A stretch of 64,000 nt of DNA from Conoideocrella luteorostrata (taxonomy: Eukaryota > Ascomycota > Sordariomycetes > Hypocreales > Clavicipitaceae): contig JASWJB010000037.1 of assembly GCA_032433595.1 (NCBI GenBank), forward strand, positions 62,001-126,000, in the 5' to 3' direction. Under the pieces are notes generated by a model. That model ran no database searches. It was not told where the DNA came from and worked only from the letters and a program-made list of their open reading frames with translations. The position numbers and the translations under genes are program-made. Positions 1-11,334 of the stretch are shown piece after piece (position 1 is the first letter of the stretch; each line of letters starts with the position of its first letter).

Positions 1-459
1 ACCGCCTCTGAGCTTCAACGCAATAGTTGGTCCATGTGAGTTTTGACGTCAAGATACAATGATTGTTGGTTGGAACCGACAAGAGCGCCGTGCGACAGTG
101 CTGGGAGGGTTGCTGGCAGATTCTATTAAGTCGTTCGCTCGACTGTTTGGCGAGCCACCTTATTCAAGCCAAAATGGATATACGGATATGTGTATACGCT
201 ACCCAGCAGCATCAATGCCGTGCCATTGCTTCTTATAACTGCCATAGTATACCTGTTTCTGCGAGAAGTTGGTGAATTGTGAACCCAAAACTCTGGAGCA
301 CGGAACTGACCAATGAAGGACATCAAAGATCACATCCAGTTTCGACTTTGGGCTGGGCTACGGAGCCGAGAAGAAAGAACCGACTGACTTCAACCGAAAA
401 GCTTGCCTCATTCCTTGGGGACGGCAAATACGCCGCCTTTGCGCCGCCTTTGGACCTGA

Positions 460-1110
460 AACGTCGTCTTGACTTTATTCACTGGCGGTCTTTACGACTT
501 TCGTCTGGAGTTTTTCACGAATATTTGGTCTTTTTTCCTTACGGTGTCTCGATGCACCTCAATCCACGTCCCAAACACAGTCTCTCTTCTATACACAGGT
601 GGGCTTGGAACACTGTTGGGTTTGCTGCGTCACTGTTGGGTGTCTCGTACATGACGCTGCTTGGCGCTCTGCTATCCCACAATTGCAGCTCGTTGGAGCT
701 CCCCGAGTCCTTTCTGCTGGTTCCTTTGGCTGTTTCCAATAGCCTGCTTTATTGCCCCGTACATTTCGATTCTTCCTTCAGAGCCGAGAGGCACATGGAT
801 GTGGGCCACCATAGGAACGGTGTTGTCTCTACACACCACCGCGTAGACGATTACCTTATTTGATAACATTATTCTGCTAAACAACTGCAGCCCGCATCCA
901 AGCGTCTTGGGAACAATCCATGGACTTGGCCAGAGCGTATCGGCAGGCTTTCTAATAGTAGGGCCTATTGTCGGTGGTTAATGGTGTGGGTATGGGTTAG
1001 GATATTGGCATTGTCGCCTGGGGTTCGTGGGGAACAGTGGTCATGTCTGTTTTTGCATGCCTAACGGCGATGGGCATGCAAAATGGAAGCGGGCAGGAGG
1101 TGTTGCTGGA
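460..1110 (+). pseudogene. Degraded MFS transporter remnant
   Basis: No open frame spans this stretch, but several frames carry hydrophobic pieces typical of an MFS transporter. The clearest piece is at about 862-970: a hydrophobic helix end followed by LGTIHGLGQS and then VGPIVGG. This resembles the conserved late-helix region of fungal drug:proton antiporters, in which LGTxxGxxQ and GP..GG motifs sit between helices. The same frame stops (TAA) directly after the GG, where a Trp follows, and the following bases still read as a Gly-rich transporter tail in shifted frames. At least two frame changes are needed to connect 460-860 with 862-1110. I read this as a decayed copy of a plus-strand transporter. 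The exact MFS subfamily cannot be told, and the upstream limit is uncertain. Confidence 0.5.
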
Positions 1111-1589
1111 TAGAGACTGGTTTCAATAAGGCTGAAGAGTGTTTTCGCGAGCCATGTGGATGAATTAACAGTCTAGCTGGCCTGCTCTAGAGTGACGATA
1201 AGATCCATTGCTTGAAAAGAAAGATATTGTGTATGCTTGTCAGCATCCTTTGTGGCAGCTGATAGTCTACCCCCAGCAGCTGGTAAAGCTGGCAGCACAG
1301 ACAGGTGGGCATAATAAACGGCCTGCCCTGAGAATAGTTGGAACTCTTGCATCTTCTGCCCGGGCCACTTTTCGAAGAAATTCAGGGTTTTAAGCACTGA
1401 AGGCCGATGTTTCGCATTTTCTCGATTATTACCTCTTCGTTCTGACTCGTGCGAACAACTTCAGCCAACAGCGACTTTACACGCGGAAGGAACGGCACAA
1501 CCGGCGGAGCTTTATTCCCTGTCGGAGGTCACCCAGCGACGCCCGCAAGAAGTGAGTAGGGCGGCTCAGGCTGTGAAATTCTCAGCACC
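1111..1589. other. Intergenic, no feature recognised
   Basis: This stretch lies between the transporter remnant and the next start codon. I see only short overlapping frames without domain signatures. It presumably holds the promoter of the downstream basic-protein gene. Confidence 0.4.
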
Positions 1590-2561
1590 ATGCGCTCAGC
1601 CTTTGCTTACCCGATCAGCTCCCCGAATGCCTTTACAAAGAGCCCTGAAGAACCCGACGAAGACGTGTTGAGTAGACAGCTTGGGATGGAACGGAACCAG
1701 CAGGGCATGACCAGCGGTCCCGTCGTCGACGCGAGTACTGGTCCATGTGTAGAGGAACATGGGGCAAAAACTACGTCAGAGACAGCTACTCAAGCTGGAA
1801 CGTGTTCCAACCGCCCTCAAAAGCGTGTCTATAAGCGTGCTTATCAGAAGCTACAAGAAGAGACTGCTCGCATTGTGAAAGGATTGACGCGACGACATCA
1901 TTCGTCTGATTTGCTTACACAAGCCAAATCGAAGACGCCGAATCGGCCGCGAGAAGAAACAAAACGGTCAAGAGCGCCAAGCCCGATGCGACCTCTCACA
2001 CTATGTTCAACGGACTTCGAATACTGGGATACCCTGCCTACATCTCAATTCGAAGTCGAACTTATCACGAAGCGCGATGTTCGACGTGATGAATATGAGT
2101 ATATTGATGTCCCAGTCGGTGAGAGCCAAGTCCCACCCCCGGCAGCTCAATCGAAGATACCACCAAAAAAATCAAGGCCTCAACCTCAGCGCGGAGGCCA
2201 TCGAGGCCGGAATAAGACCACTGCTCAAAGTATCATAGGACAGACAATAGCCGCAAACACTAAAAAGAAGACTACAATAATTCCTGAAACACCGACTAAA
2301 CGTAGAGGACCCAGCAGGACAACAATCGTGGGTGGCAGAGCTGGTTACATCGGATCGAGGCGGAGCAAACGAACCTCAACTCGAAATCTAGGTTCAAACG
2401 ACGCAACCCAGAAAAGGAGCTTGCGCACTCCTCCAACCACTTCCGACAAGCTTGCAACACATTGTGAGCGTGGAAACCCTTTTCGCAAATTTAGAGCGCG
2501 AGGAAGGGGGCGGCCACCCAATCGAACGAGAGCATCGCGATTGGAGTCATATTGCAAGTAA
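1590..2561 (+). CDS. Hypothetical basic protein with AT-hook-like motif
   Basis: Single-exon frame of 323 codons starting at an ATG in a reasonable context (caccATGc). I do not recognise a family. The N-terminal ~75 residues are Ser/Thr/Glu rich. From about residue 75 the protein is strongly basic and low in complexity, with many Lys/Arg pairs and Thr-Pro dipeptides. The last 30 residues contain a Gly-Arg-Pro core (RGRGRPP), reminiscent of an AT-hook minor-groove-binding motif. There is no signal peptide or membrane segment. The composition suggests a disordered nuclear or chromatin-associated protein, which is inference only. It could also be a lineage-specific orphan. Length and good codon use for this window favour a real gene. 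Confidence 0.5.
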   Translation: MRSAFAYPISSPNAFTKSPEEPDEDVLSRQLGMERNQQGMTSGPVVDASTGPCVEEHGAKTTSETATQAGTCSNRPQKRVYKRAYQKLQEETARIVKGLTRRHHSSDLLTQAKSKTPNRPREETKRSRAPSPMRPLTLCSTDFEYWDTLPTSQFEVELITKRDVRRDEYEYIDVPVGESQVPPPAAQSKIPPKKSRPQPQRGGHRGRNKTTAQSIIGQTIAANTKKKTTIIPETPTKRRGPSRTTIVGGRAGYIGSRRSKRTSTRNLGSNDATQKRSLRTPPTTSDKLATHCERGNPFRKFRARGRGRPPNRTRASRLESYCK

Positions 2562-3035
2562 ACGAACCGTGCGGCGTTTCCAAATGCATATTCATAGTAC
2601 GCTCTGGGTATAGTTCGGGGGCAATGGTTTGATGGCTAGGGGTGAACAAGAGCAGATGGACAGCCTCGATGGGCGTTTACAATTAGATATGCCACGCGGT
2701 GAAAGTTCAACTCCTTCAGGATGCGTTCTCGTATCTCGTTTACTGGAAGAGAAAATTCGGGGGAACGCGGAATTAGTGTGCAGTAATGGGGGCCGCACAA
2801 AGCCCTTATTTGTGGCTGTCGATCCGCGCTGTCAATGCAAGGGCGTAGGCGTAGAATTGAAGGCGCGCCCACAGCCTTCTCAGGCGGCACCAGGTTTTCG
2901 GCCGAGGCAGCTGCAACCACATAATTAGCTCGCTGATCATTGGTAAATAAGATTGGAAATTGCTTATAATGAGCAAAAGCATACTATCTTTGAACTCCGG
3001 CCTTGATTTATGAAATCGTGCAAATCGCATACAAC
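2562..3035. other. Intergenic region upstream of the dioxygenase gene
   Basis: No gene recognised. The stretch separates two plus-strand genes and should contain the 3' end of the basic-protein transcript and the promoter of the dioxygenase. Overlapping short frames on both strands show no domain. Confidence 0.4.
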
Positions 3036-4375
3036 ATGGCCGCTCAAGTTGTGAACCTCGGCAAGTTTGGCCTTTCCAAGACACTCGGATTCCTCTCTGA
3101 TGAACGACCACTTCGGTCCTTTTCCAATCCATACTTCACGCCATGGGATGACATCAATGTAGAATTGCCCGAATTAATTGCATCTCATGCAATTTACGAT
3201 AAAGTTCAACAGCTTCCACTTCTCAGCAGCTCGGAGTTATCCACCGAGCTCGAGTTTCGGCGCGCGTATGTTGTATTAGCCTTTACCATTCATGGATACA
3301 TCTGGAGCGGATCAAAAGATGGACAACCCCTCGATCAAGTTCCTCCACAGCTGGCAGAACCTTTCCTGGCAGTTTGTGAGTCGATTGGGCTGCGACCGGT
3401 CCTCAGTTACGCGGGGTTATGCTTGTGGAACTGGTCTACGTGCAACCGTGCAGATGAAAGCGTCCAGGCTGGTTTTCCTGATCTACCACAGATGCAGTCG
3501 ATCTCTTCGTTTACAGGAACTCGCGGCGAAGATGCCTTCTATCACGTCCCAGTTCTTAATGAAGCTGAAGGTGGGCCTCTGGTGTCGTTATTGTTGAATG
3601 CTGTCGCAGCACCGAAAGCTGCGGATGCTCCGTTTGTAACGCATGCTTTGCATGATGCGGCTGATGCATTCGTCAGAATGGGCACGCATCTGCCCAAACT
3701 ACATTCGGTCCTTGATGCCGACATGTTCTACCATATACTCCGGCCGTTCTTCAGCGCAGGTAGTGGTATGGAGGACAAGGGGCTTCCTCGCGGGGTTGTG
3801 TTCCAAATGAGAGACGGGTCTCAACACAATGTCAAGTACGTTGGCGGCTCTGCAGGACAGAGTGCCCTGTTCCAGTTCTTGGATATGGTATTGGGGGTGG
3901 AGCATCAAAAGCCCGACAACGCAAAAGAGTCGTTTTTTGAGGTATCCATCGAGAACGAGAATCATTCTCTTCAGTTCCGCGAACAATTGGCTGACATATG
4001 GTAATGCAGGAAATGAGAGCGCACATGCCAGGACAACACAGAGACTTCCTGCTGCTTGTATCAAAGCTGCCGCCTCTTCGCGAATTTGTTGATGCCAACA
4101 TGCAGGATGCTGCGTTGGTAGATGCTTTCGACAGCTGCGTGAAGCAGCTGCGTTTGTGGCGCGGGAAGCACATTGCTATAGTGTCGAAATATATTGTTCG
4201 CCCCGCGCGACAGGCGGCGGGGAACAAGGCTAGCAGCTCGACTGAACAGGAGATGGAGGATGGAAGGATCCGTACTGGCGAAGAAGAGGAGCTGAAGGGC
4301 ACTGCGGGATCCGCGTTGATACCATTTCTTAGGCAAACAAGGGATGAAACTGCATGGGTGAGCCGCCGATCTTGA
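3036..4375 (+). CDS. Indoleamine 2,3-dioxygenase
   Basis: Haem dioxygenase that opens the indole ring of L-tryptophan to N-formylkynurenine, the first step of the kynurenine/NAD pathway; cytosolic. Two exons, 3036-3941 and 4010-4375, joined across a 68-bp intron with a GTATCC donor, a CTGAC branch site and a GCAG acceptor, give 423 residues, normal for fungal IDO. The ATG at 3036 is chosen because the longer frame begins with TTG. Diagnostic blocks in order: LSYAGLCLWNW, SFTGTRGEDAFYHVPVL, then GGSAGQSALFQFLDMVLGVEH across the substrate/haem pocket, then EMRAHMPGQHRDFL straight after the splice. The proximal haem ligand is His ~356 in GKHIAIVSKYI, followed by the GTAGSALIPFL block. All key regions are present and the gene looks functional. 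It converges on the hydrolase gene at 4995-6241. Fungi often carry several IDO paralogues, and which one this is cannot be told here. Confidence 0.93.
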
Positions 4376-4994
4376 TCATTATTAGGGAAAATGTTGCAGA
4401 TGTGATGATAGGCTTGGTAGTAAGAAGTTTTGCTCCATTTTGGTTGCATGATAACTTGGTGCGTCGGGAGGGGGAGGGGATTCTACAGCCCGGACGACGC
4501 AAAAGATCTTTTCCCTCACGTACGTCAGTGTATCCGCAAAATTATCCGTATACATTGTTCAAAGACACGAAAGCAGCTAAGCAGTGAACTTGCAAAAAGA
4601 GCACCTGCAATAGAGCATTCCGCCCCCTTTGTCCTCGTGCAAATCGCGCACAGTCTTCCCAAGTTTCCAAGGACACATCCACAAGAGCGAGTGTCATGAA
4701 GTGTGAGTTCAACCTGTTTGCAGCCACTTATGAATCATCTCAAAGAGCAGGTCAGTTTTTAAACATAGCCTCCGTCGGCTTATTTTCATCATGTGTTCTT
4801 CTCGAAAATGTACAAACGGGAAAATGATTCTGTTGGAATCCTGCCGTCAAGAACAACAGGGAGCACGGAGCAGGTCACGTGGTCACCTTTCGGCCAAATC
4901 AATCGCTTTGACAGTACTATAGCGAAAAATAACATCACCTTTGGTGTAAAATACATAGTCTGGCAACTAGGCTCTGTTTCCGTGAGACTGCTAA
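4376..4994. other. Convergent intergenic region with LTR-like fragment
   Basis: This stretch lies tail to tail between the dioxygenase and the hydrolase. It contains the LTR-like fragment at 4831-4896. No gene is recognised in the rest. Confidence 0.5.
4831..4896 (+). repeat. LTR-like fragment A (TGTTGGAAT...CACGTGG)
   Basis: Begins TGTTGGAATC and carries CACGTGGTCACC 45 bp further on. The same start and the same CACGTG spacing recur at 8987 and, on the minus strand, from 11500. TG at the edge plus a promoter-like interior suggests the 5' end of an LTR. Only about 66 bp are recognisable here. Confidence 0.5.
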
Positions 4995-6241
4995 TTAATT
5001 TCCACATCCGTGTGCCTTATCATCCAACAGATCCTGGAACCAGTCGAAAATAACCTGGTTCTGCTGTTTCAGAGCCCCAAGCCCTGAGTGTTCACCGATT
5101 GCATCCTTGTCTTTGAAAAGATGCAAATGCGCATGCTTTCCAATGCCGTCTGCCATAAGTTGCGGCTGGCCCTTGAAGAAGATGTCATTCTCCGAATCGC
5201 CAACAAAGACCGGCGTCTTGATCTTATGGGCTACTTCTGCCAATGTAAAATTCTGAACCATGGTGACATAGTCAAAGGGAGAATTGGTGTTGAAGGACCA
5301 CATTCCTTGCTCAAGACCCCAACGGACACCAGTGGGTACACCAGGTTGGACAAATTCTTTAATTGTTTGGTCGAATTTGGCTTTGTCTCCGGAGTCATGG
5401 ATCTTCATAGCCTCGGGGCCAACGATATGCCGAATGATGGAACCAAAGTCCCAAACACCGTCGACGGCCATAATGGCCGCAAATCGGTGGTCAAATGCAG
5501 CGACGCGAGGGGCTAGGTACCCCCCGAAGGATAAACCATATAGCGCAACGGCTTTAGGGTCGACGGCGTGGGTCATGCTCAGGACGTGGTCCATAATGGG
5601 GGTGACGACATTTTCCCATTCGGGGATAAACCCTTTGTTTTGGTATCTTCTGACAGAAGGCTGTCCCGGCCCTTCATATGTAAGAACATTGTATCCCCTT
5701 TCGAGAGCAGCAAGCCCAGCGACATGGAGCATCTCTTCCTGGGATCCGTCATAGCCGTTACCGAGGATAATGGTTGGTCGGGGTTTAACTTCTTCACCGG
5801 GCGTGATCCAGATGCATGGGATCTCAAACTCTGATGTCTTGATATTGAATCTCTGTCCAGGGGGATACAGAAGTGCCAGGCCCTGGTCAAAAGCTTGTGT
5901 TTGGTTGGTCCAGAAGTCCATAATTCGCGGATCGGCTAGCAGCCGTGTAGATAGAAGTCGGCACTGCGGAAGTAAGTAGCAGCACTAAAGAATGCAGTTC
6001 GTGCGGAGACAGGAAACTTGTGTTTGGCAATGCTCAGGGCGCGCTTGTAAACACTGTTTGCTATTTTAAGAAACGAGCTGGCAAAGCTCTCAAAGTCCCC
6101 TGGGATAATGGAGTTGGCGGCCACGAGACATTCATTGATATCCGCGCCATCATAAGAGCTCGAGGCCAAGGCTCGGAGGATTTCATAGTGAAAGTTTGAG
6201 TCTTTGCTCAGCTGATACATGGTTGAGTTGGTGTCCACCAT
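4995..6241 (-). CDS. Alpha/beta hydrolase (Ayg1 / 2,6-dihydropseudooxynicotine hydrolase-like) with frameshift
   Basis: Member of the two-part alpha/beta-hydrolase family that includes fungal Ayg1 (polyketide chain shortening in melanin synthesis) and 2,6-dihydropseudooxynicotine hydrolase; these cleave C-C bonds in acyl chains. The N-terminal helical part runs from ATG 6241 to about 5940 and ends in RTAFFSAATYFRSADFYLHG. The catalytic part starts with PRIMDFW at about 5930. It shows the nucleophile elbow GLSFGGY, the acid in GDSENDIF and the His in EHSGLG. The two parts lie in different frames. The gap is about 10 bp, too short for an intron, and one added base would restore continuity (the family reads HG, three residues, DPRI). 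So this is either a true frameshift or a sequencing error. An alternative start is Met 8 of this model. The substrate is unknown. Confidence 0.75.
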
Positions 6242-9200
6242 CGTGGCAGGTTTGGGGTTGGCCGCTCTAGGTACTGCAGGTGGGTGAACACGGTGTGCTG
6301 AAAAGGAAGCCAGGCAATTCGCGGTTGGTCGGTCTATTGAAACAAATTGGTTTATTTCTGTTCTATGCAGTTGCATTGGGGTAGCAACTCTATTTTATAC
6401 TTTATAGCAAATACTGAGCGCACACAAAGTGTCAGCTGCAACGAATTCTTCTGTCGTCATAAGTGGTCGCCCAACTAGAATCTTCGGGACCGCGGGGGTG
6501 GACGATGCAAGCTTATCACGAACATGGCTCGTTTAACTGCCTGCCTTCGTCCGATTCGACCTTCTGCAAGCGCGTGGGTACGTGGGTCATAACACTAGTT
6601 ACCTATTAAGCCACAGGCTAACTATTTCCTCACGAAGAACGATAACGACGCGCATGTTTATTTGCGCCCCTGGCCTCCTCCAAGAAGCGTTTTTCCCATG
6701 CGCTAGTCACAACTATTTGTATCATGAGCCGCTCCTCTTGAAGAACGAAAGCGACGACGCAGCCATCTGTTTTTTCTAGCTCCGGCCCATGCGGCCCCAT
6801 TTCCTGCGGAGCGCGACGTAACCACGAGCGTAAGATTTGTGTAGATTCTAGTCCTGCATCGACGGCTTGTTTCGATTTATTTGTCACTCGGGTATTTGTG
6901 CTGGAGCCCTTCAGGCTATGTACTGCTTGCCTCGGAAGCCACGCAGACGTTCTGCGCCTGCCGATTCGTATATATTTGCAATGCGGCAAGTCCGCCGTGG
7001 TAAAGCGACTTGACTTTGGGCCGTCCAGCCTGCGCAACTTTGACATTGCACATGTGAGAGGGGGCTGAGCTATCTAGAGCTGTGGCTTTACATTTGCTCC
7101 CAACAAGGTTATCACAGCAGGTAATGTGAACCGAAAACTGCTATTACAAACAGTATGGACACTATGCCATTTAAAGGCGTGCGGTAGGAGGACTGCGACC
7201 CTCGCGAGCTCTGTAGATATACAGACACAGCCTTGACGGCATCGAAGAATCGTTCGGGTTGGATAAGTAGAGCCTGGCTTTTCAGTCGCATTACTTGAAC
7301 ATCTGTAAATGTAGTTAGTAAACGAACATATAATGGATATTCGTGGCTGAGACGAGTGATTAGGCACTTACCTGTGAAACGCCTTGGCGAGCATTTTGCA
7401 GACTCATCGGGCTTCGTTCATTGCGGGACGGTTTGTTATCCGTGACTGACATGCTTATTTTGGTTGAGTCACTGCAGTCGAGGTTGACACGCTCATCCAA
7501 GTGAGTTATATTTCCAAAGACACAACAAAACTGCGACGGTGTTCAATGCAGTAGCGTTTATCTTTCATGCTTCATATTTAATCAATGTGTAGTGAATTTC
7601 GGGCTCTCAACGATGGATACGGATCTAAGCTATCCTGCGTGGGTGGTTTGGGCGGTGCGGCGGAAAGCCATTTTTATTGCAAGTGATGTATGTTCCTCAG
7701 AGGCGGCATTCACATAATAGGTTTACCCAGACGTATCTCAGGTGAGCCTTGTGTGTCACTTATCTAACAGCTCTGATTTTTCTCATAACCTCTTTCGACT
7801 CCCTAATTGGTCTTATCAGTAAGGTGGCAGTCTTGAAACATAACCTCTGTCAAATTCCATATTCAGGGACCGGGTCATTATAACCAGTGAAGCCATCCAT
7901 ACTCAGCTTGAATACGTTGACTTGCCACGTTATCGCGATGGCAAATGGGTTTCCCCCTCCCAGTTGACCTGCAACATGAATGGTTTTAAGAGAGCAATAA
8001 ATGTCTCGAGGTGATGTAGGAAGCGATCAATGTTATGGCCCGAGGTCTTTCTTTCAGCATCGTTTCAGACTTTGAACAATGAATTATACGAAAGTGTTTG
8101 ATACAAGTGCTTGTCGCGGCAGGGTGACGACCTGGACTCGAAAGCTTGTGAAGGTCTGGCAGCCAGACGAGTGACTTGTGACGCTCCAAGGCTTTGACCT
8201 GTGTTAAAGAAAACCATGCCCTCCGCACCTTCCGGGTGGTAACATGAGGGTTCTACTAACGGAAGCGGGTTCGAAGCGCAAAACGATATGACAAGAATGG
8301 AAGAACACATCGGTTAGAGATTGGTAGCCGCTTTTGGCTCCAAGTGGCCAAGCACAATGCAGCTCGACCACGTCAACCGCTCACTCGTCAAAACGGCGGG
8401 GAATCGTCCTCAGCCTGTGGGGCCGTAGATGCTGTTCCTCGAAACTCCTGCGCCGCCATATGCTCCTAGCCTTGCTGAGCATCTCAACGTTGGATAGACC
8501 CTGAAGGTTATTGGACTAATGCTAGGCGCTGAATGTTTCAGCAAACTAGAGTGTTCGCAAGGAGGCCATGGCATTGCTTTGTGAATAGCGAGAGGGAAAG
8601 CAAATAGGGCAAGTTAACTGAGCGAATAACGTCCGTCGCTTTTTAGTGGCTAAAAATACGGCTGAAACTCTTGCTACAAATCCAGGGGTGGCATTTCATT
8701 ATGGGGCGCGTCGAGGGGCAGTGAGAGCTGGGAGTAGCGCTAGAGCGCAAGAATTAATTATCTAAAATTTCCCCATCATTAGCCGCTCCATAGCAGGAAA
8801 GATATATTGGTGTTACGTGCTAGGTTCATCTAGTGGGATGCTAGATTCTGCACGTGTGCTGTCGAATCAGGATATGTAATGAAAGGTCGTAAAGGCATAT
8901 GTGAACGTAGAGCAAATCACAATAGTACGATTGTGAGATGTAAGATAGTTATTGTTGAATACATCTACTACTGTGTTAGAACATCCTGTTGGAATGCCGC
9001 CAAGCACAATAGGAAGCACAGAGCTCGTCACGTGGTCACCTTCTAGCCACGATATTTATACGACGATATCGTGCCTCCCACCGTGACTTCTTTTCTTCTT
9101 CTTAGATAACAGACACTTATGAATATATTGAATTTGAAGCCCATGATCTAGATCAACTGGCACAGCACCCCTGTGCAACCCACACATCCCTTATGTGGGA

Positions 9201-9860
9201 TGGTTCTGTCACGTGAGTGACTGCCTCCAACTAGACTATTCTGTTCGCAACAATTGGTCGCTTGACTAAACTCTTTGCTTGAGACCTTATTGTGACCCTA
9301 AGGGCATGTTGAGAGACCTTTGGGAGACTTTTGTTCTATTGCAAAGCTGACTCTGGCGACTACTCACGCCGGCAACCTTCGAAGGGACAATGTAGCTGTC
9401 TTTATCCAGTTCTTCTTGCTAGTCTTTGTGACATAATATTTGCTCATCTACTTGTAACCGAAACACTATTCATAACTTTCTTTCTTGACACCAAGTAGAA
9501 GATCTTTTTCTCTTCTATATTTGCAGTTGTTCACATGGGTGCCATGAAGCTAAGCCTTATATTAAGAGCCTCTATGTTTCACATACCTCTAGTATATAGC
9601 CCGAGCATCGTTGTATCTTGAGGGCTACCCTGATTTTTCTGCTGTTAGGTGGCTCACATAAGTCCCGCGAAAGTGAATAAGTAATAAAATAAATAAATAA
9701 AAGCAAAATATTCTCGAGCCTAATACTGCATTATGTATTATACGCCCCGTAATACGAGCCTGTAAGTTATAGACATAATTAAAATTAATGGATTTCATAG
9801 CTCTTGTGCTAAAAAGCCCAGTATTTAGAGTTGTATTACCTATAATGTACCTTTATATAC
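6242..9860. other. 3.6-kb gene-poor region
   Basis: Only short frames occur on either strand, none with a domain I recognise. The sequence becomes AT-richer towards 9.6 kb. The one structure I can support is the LTR-like fragment at 8987-9150. The 139-codon minus-strand frame at 6630-7046 lacks any recognisable motif and is not called as a gene. Confidence 0.5.
8987..9150 (+). repeat. LTR-like fragment B with CACGTG and TATA-like box
   Basis: Starts TGTTGGAATG, has CACGTGGTCACC 42 bp in (9029), a TATTTATA box at 9053, a run of TTCTTCTTCTT near 9105 and ATGAATATATTGAATTTG near 9119. The order matches the minus-strand copy at 11335-11500, so the two are diverged copies of one element. The right-hand boundary is approximate. 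I see no target duplication and no internal retrotransposon coding sequence next to it, so a solo LTR is the simplest reading. Confidence 0.55.
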
Positions 9861-10264
9861 TTTGTCGACCCAAAACAGACCCCCGGCACTCGCGTATTCT
9901 GGTGTCTAACACACAACCAGCAACGCTCAGTACACTTCGTGAAAGCTTCTTGCAGAGACCTTCCGTAATTCTTATAGGCCTCGCTCGCGGCGAGATCAAA
10001 TGATCCATCAAGTTATTCGGCGTGTAACGGGCTACTTCACACTTTAATGGAATAATTCAGTCATAATAGGTAGCGGAGCAAAGCTCCCACTGGTGTCACA
10101 CTTCGTAACTCCTGGAAAAGCAATTGGATTCGACGATGATCTGCCTACGAGCGGGATAAGCCTACTACTTATAGCTATGCCATTTGATCTGACCAATCCG
10201 GTCAAGCCCAAAACCTCATGTGAACTAATTCTGGCCACCTTAGAGGCTCCTTTCCGCCCACACA
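9861..10264 (+). mobile_element. 404-bp short mobile element, copy 1, with 4-bp target duplication
   Basis: Begins TTTGTCGACCC and ends CCGCCCACACA, flanked on both sides by ATAC (9857-9860 and 10265-10268). It matches the 402-bp element at 13931-14332 from end to end in the same orientation: the first ~150 and last ~110 bp are clearly alike and the centre is more diverged. The ends are only weakly inverted (T.TGT at both termini). No coding capacity is evident, so it is a non-autonomous MITE-like element, or possibly a solo LTR of an unusual family. The short frames inside are not genes. Confidence 0.7.
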
Positions 10265-10768
10265 ATACATGTAGGGGACGTTCGGAAGAAGCAGTCTTTA
10301 TTACCTTATTTATATTACTAACTATATCTCTGCTACTATATCTCTTCTTCAAACTCATAACGTGAAAAAAAAAATTAAAGAGTTATATTTGGTTCCTTGG
10401 TTAACTTGTCCTATACACTATTTATTTATCTCACGTTTCTACTATAAAGTTAGCGGGAGAAATTCTATCCTCTCTAACGCTATTACTTCTTTAACTAGCC
10501 CCGGTCCTTAATTTGTGACTCTATTGCATTTAAAAGGTCAGTCAAATAAATTTAGTAAAATTACTGATAATAAAAATTACCAAAATTCCTCTTCTAATAT
10601 CTTTTAATCTGTTTAACTTATATCCCTTGTAATGCTCCTCACTATACCTTCTATTGTCTTCTAAAGTAGCTGCCTTAAGAACTAAATTTATACTTCAGCA
10701 AATTCTTCCATGCTGAATAACGGATACTGGGTTTTTGCAAAGCTGGTAATATGGTCTGTGTGCAAAAG
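10265..10768. other. AT-rich spacer
   Basis: AT-rich stretch between the 404-bp element and the GTPase remnant, with runs of A and many TA steps. No gene is seen. The base composition fits RIP-altered or old repeat DNA. Confidence 0.4.
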
Positions 10769-11330
10769 CTATAAGCGGTATGGATCAAGTAATATATTTA
10801 CCGTTTGGAAGACCTCGTTGACACCTGTTCCCGTCATGGAATTGCATTCTATGTACTCAATAGCCCTTAACTTAGCCGCCACGGCTCTACCCGCGGATCT
10901 GTCAATGTTGATTAGGTCCTTCTGATCTGGACTTTCTTCACCGAACGGTTCTTGGTTTCGGTCGATGTTGGTAATGCCGAGAAGAATGAACGGAATTTTA
11001 GGGCAGTAACAGTGTATCAATAGCATCCATCTTTCTTGAATATTATTCAATGAATCGAGCAAAAGTCTTGAAAAGCATACAATGACCACATCAGTCCCCC
11101 GTAAGGCATGTGGGATTTCGGTGCCGTGGATCTCCACCCCAGGAGTGTCATAAATATTCAGAGTGTATGGATCATCTCCAATCGTAGAGATGACTCTGTA
11201 CTTGTGAATGAGCGTGGTAATGGAGCTTCTTGGCAATTGACGAGTAGTATATTTGACGAAGAGCTCCGTTTTACCTACGCAAGGACCACCAAGTGTATGA
11301 AGCACAGGGGCTTCTCACGTCGACGTCAGA
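10769..11330 (-). pseudogene. Rho/Cdc42-like small GTPase remnant
   Basis: A minus-strand frame of about 180 residues reads as a divergent Rho-family GTPase. It has a P-loop GGPCVGKT, a switch II region with DTPG in place of DTAGQ, VIVCFS for strand 4, PFILLG, a damaged NKxD/TQxD region (GITNID), and a C-terminal YIECNSMTG block matching the ECSA/G5 loop. Two things argue against function. The frame has no ATG before the P-loop and is closed by TGA just upstream, so beta strand 1 is missing. It also ends at DPYRL without a CaaX prenylation box. An LTR-like element abuts the broken 5' end (11335-11500). In intact form this would be a signalling GTPase. Its position beside the kinase-ankyrin gene may or may not be meaningful. 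Confidence 0.6.
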
Positions 11331-11334
11331 AGGT

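Noticed and set aside
279..863. 194-codon plus-strand frame
   Set aside because: It lacks a consistent transporter reading. The hydrophobic segments lie in several frames, so I treat the area as an MFS pseudogene, not this frame as a gene.
6630..7046. 139-codon minus-strand frame in the gene-poor block
   Set aside because: No recognisable domain, no close regulatory signs, and overlapping frames on the other strand.
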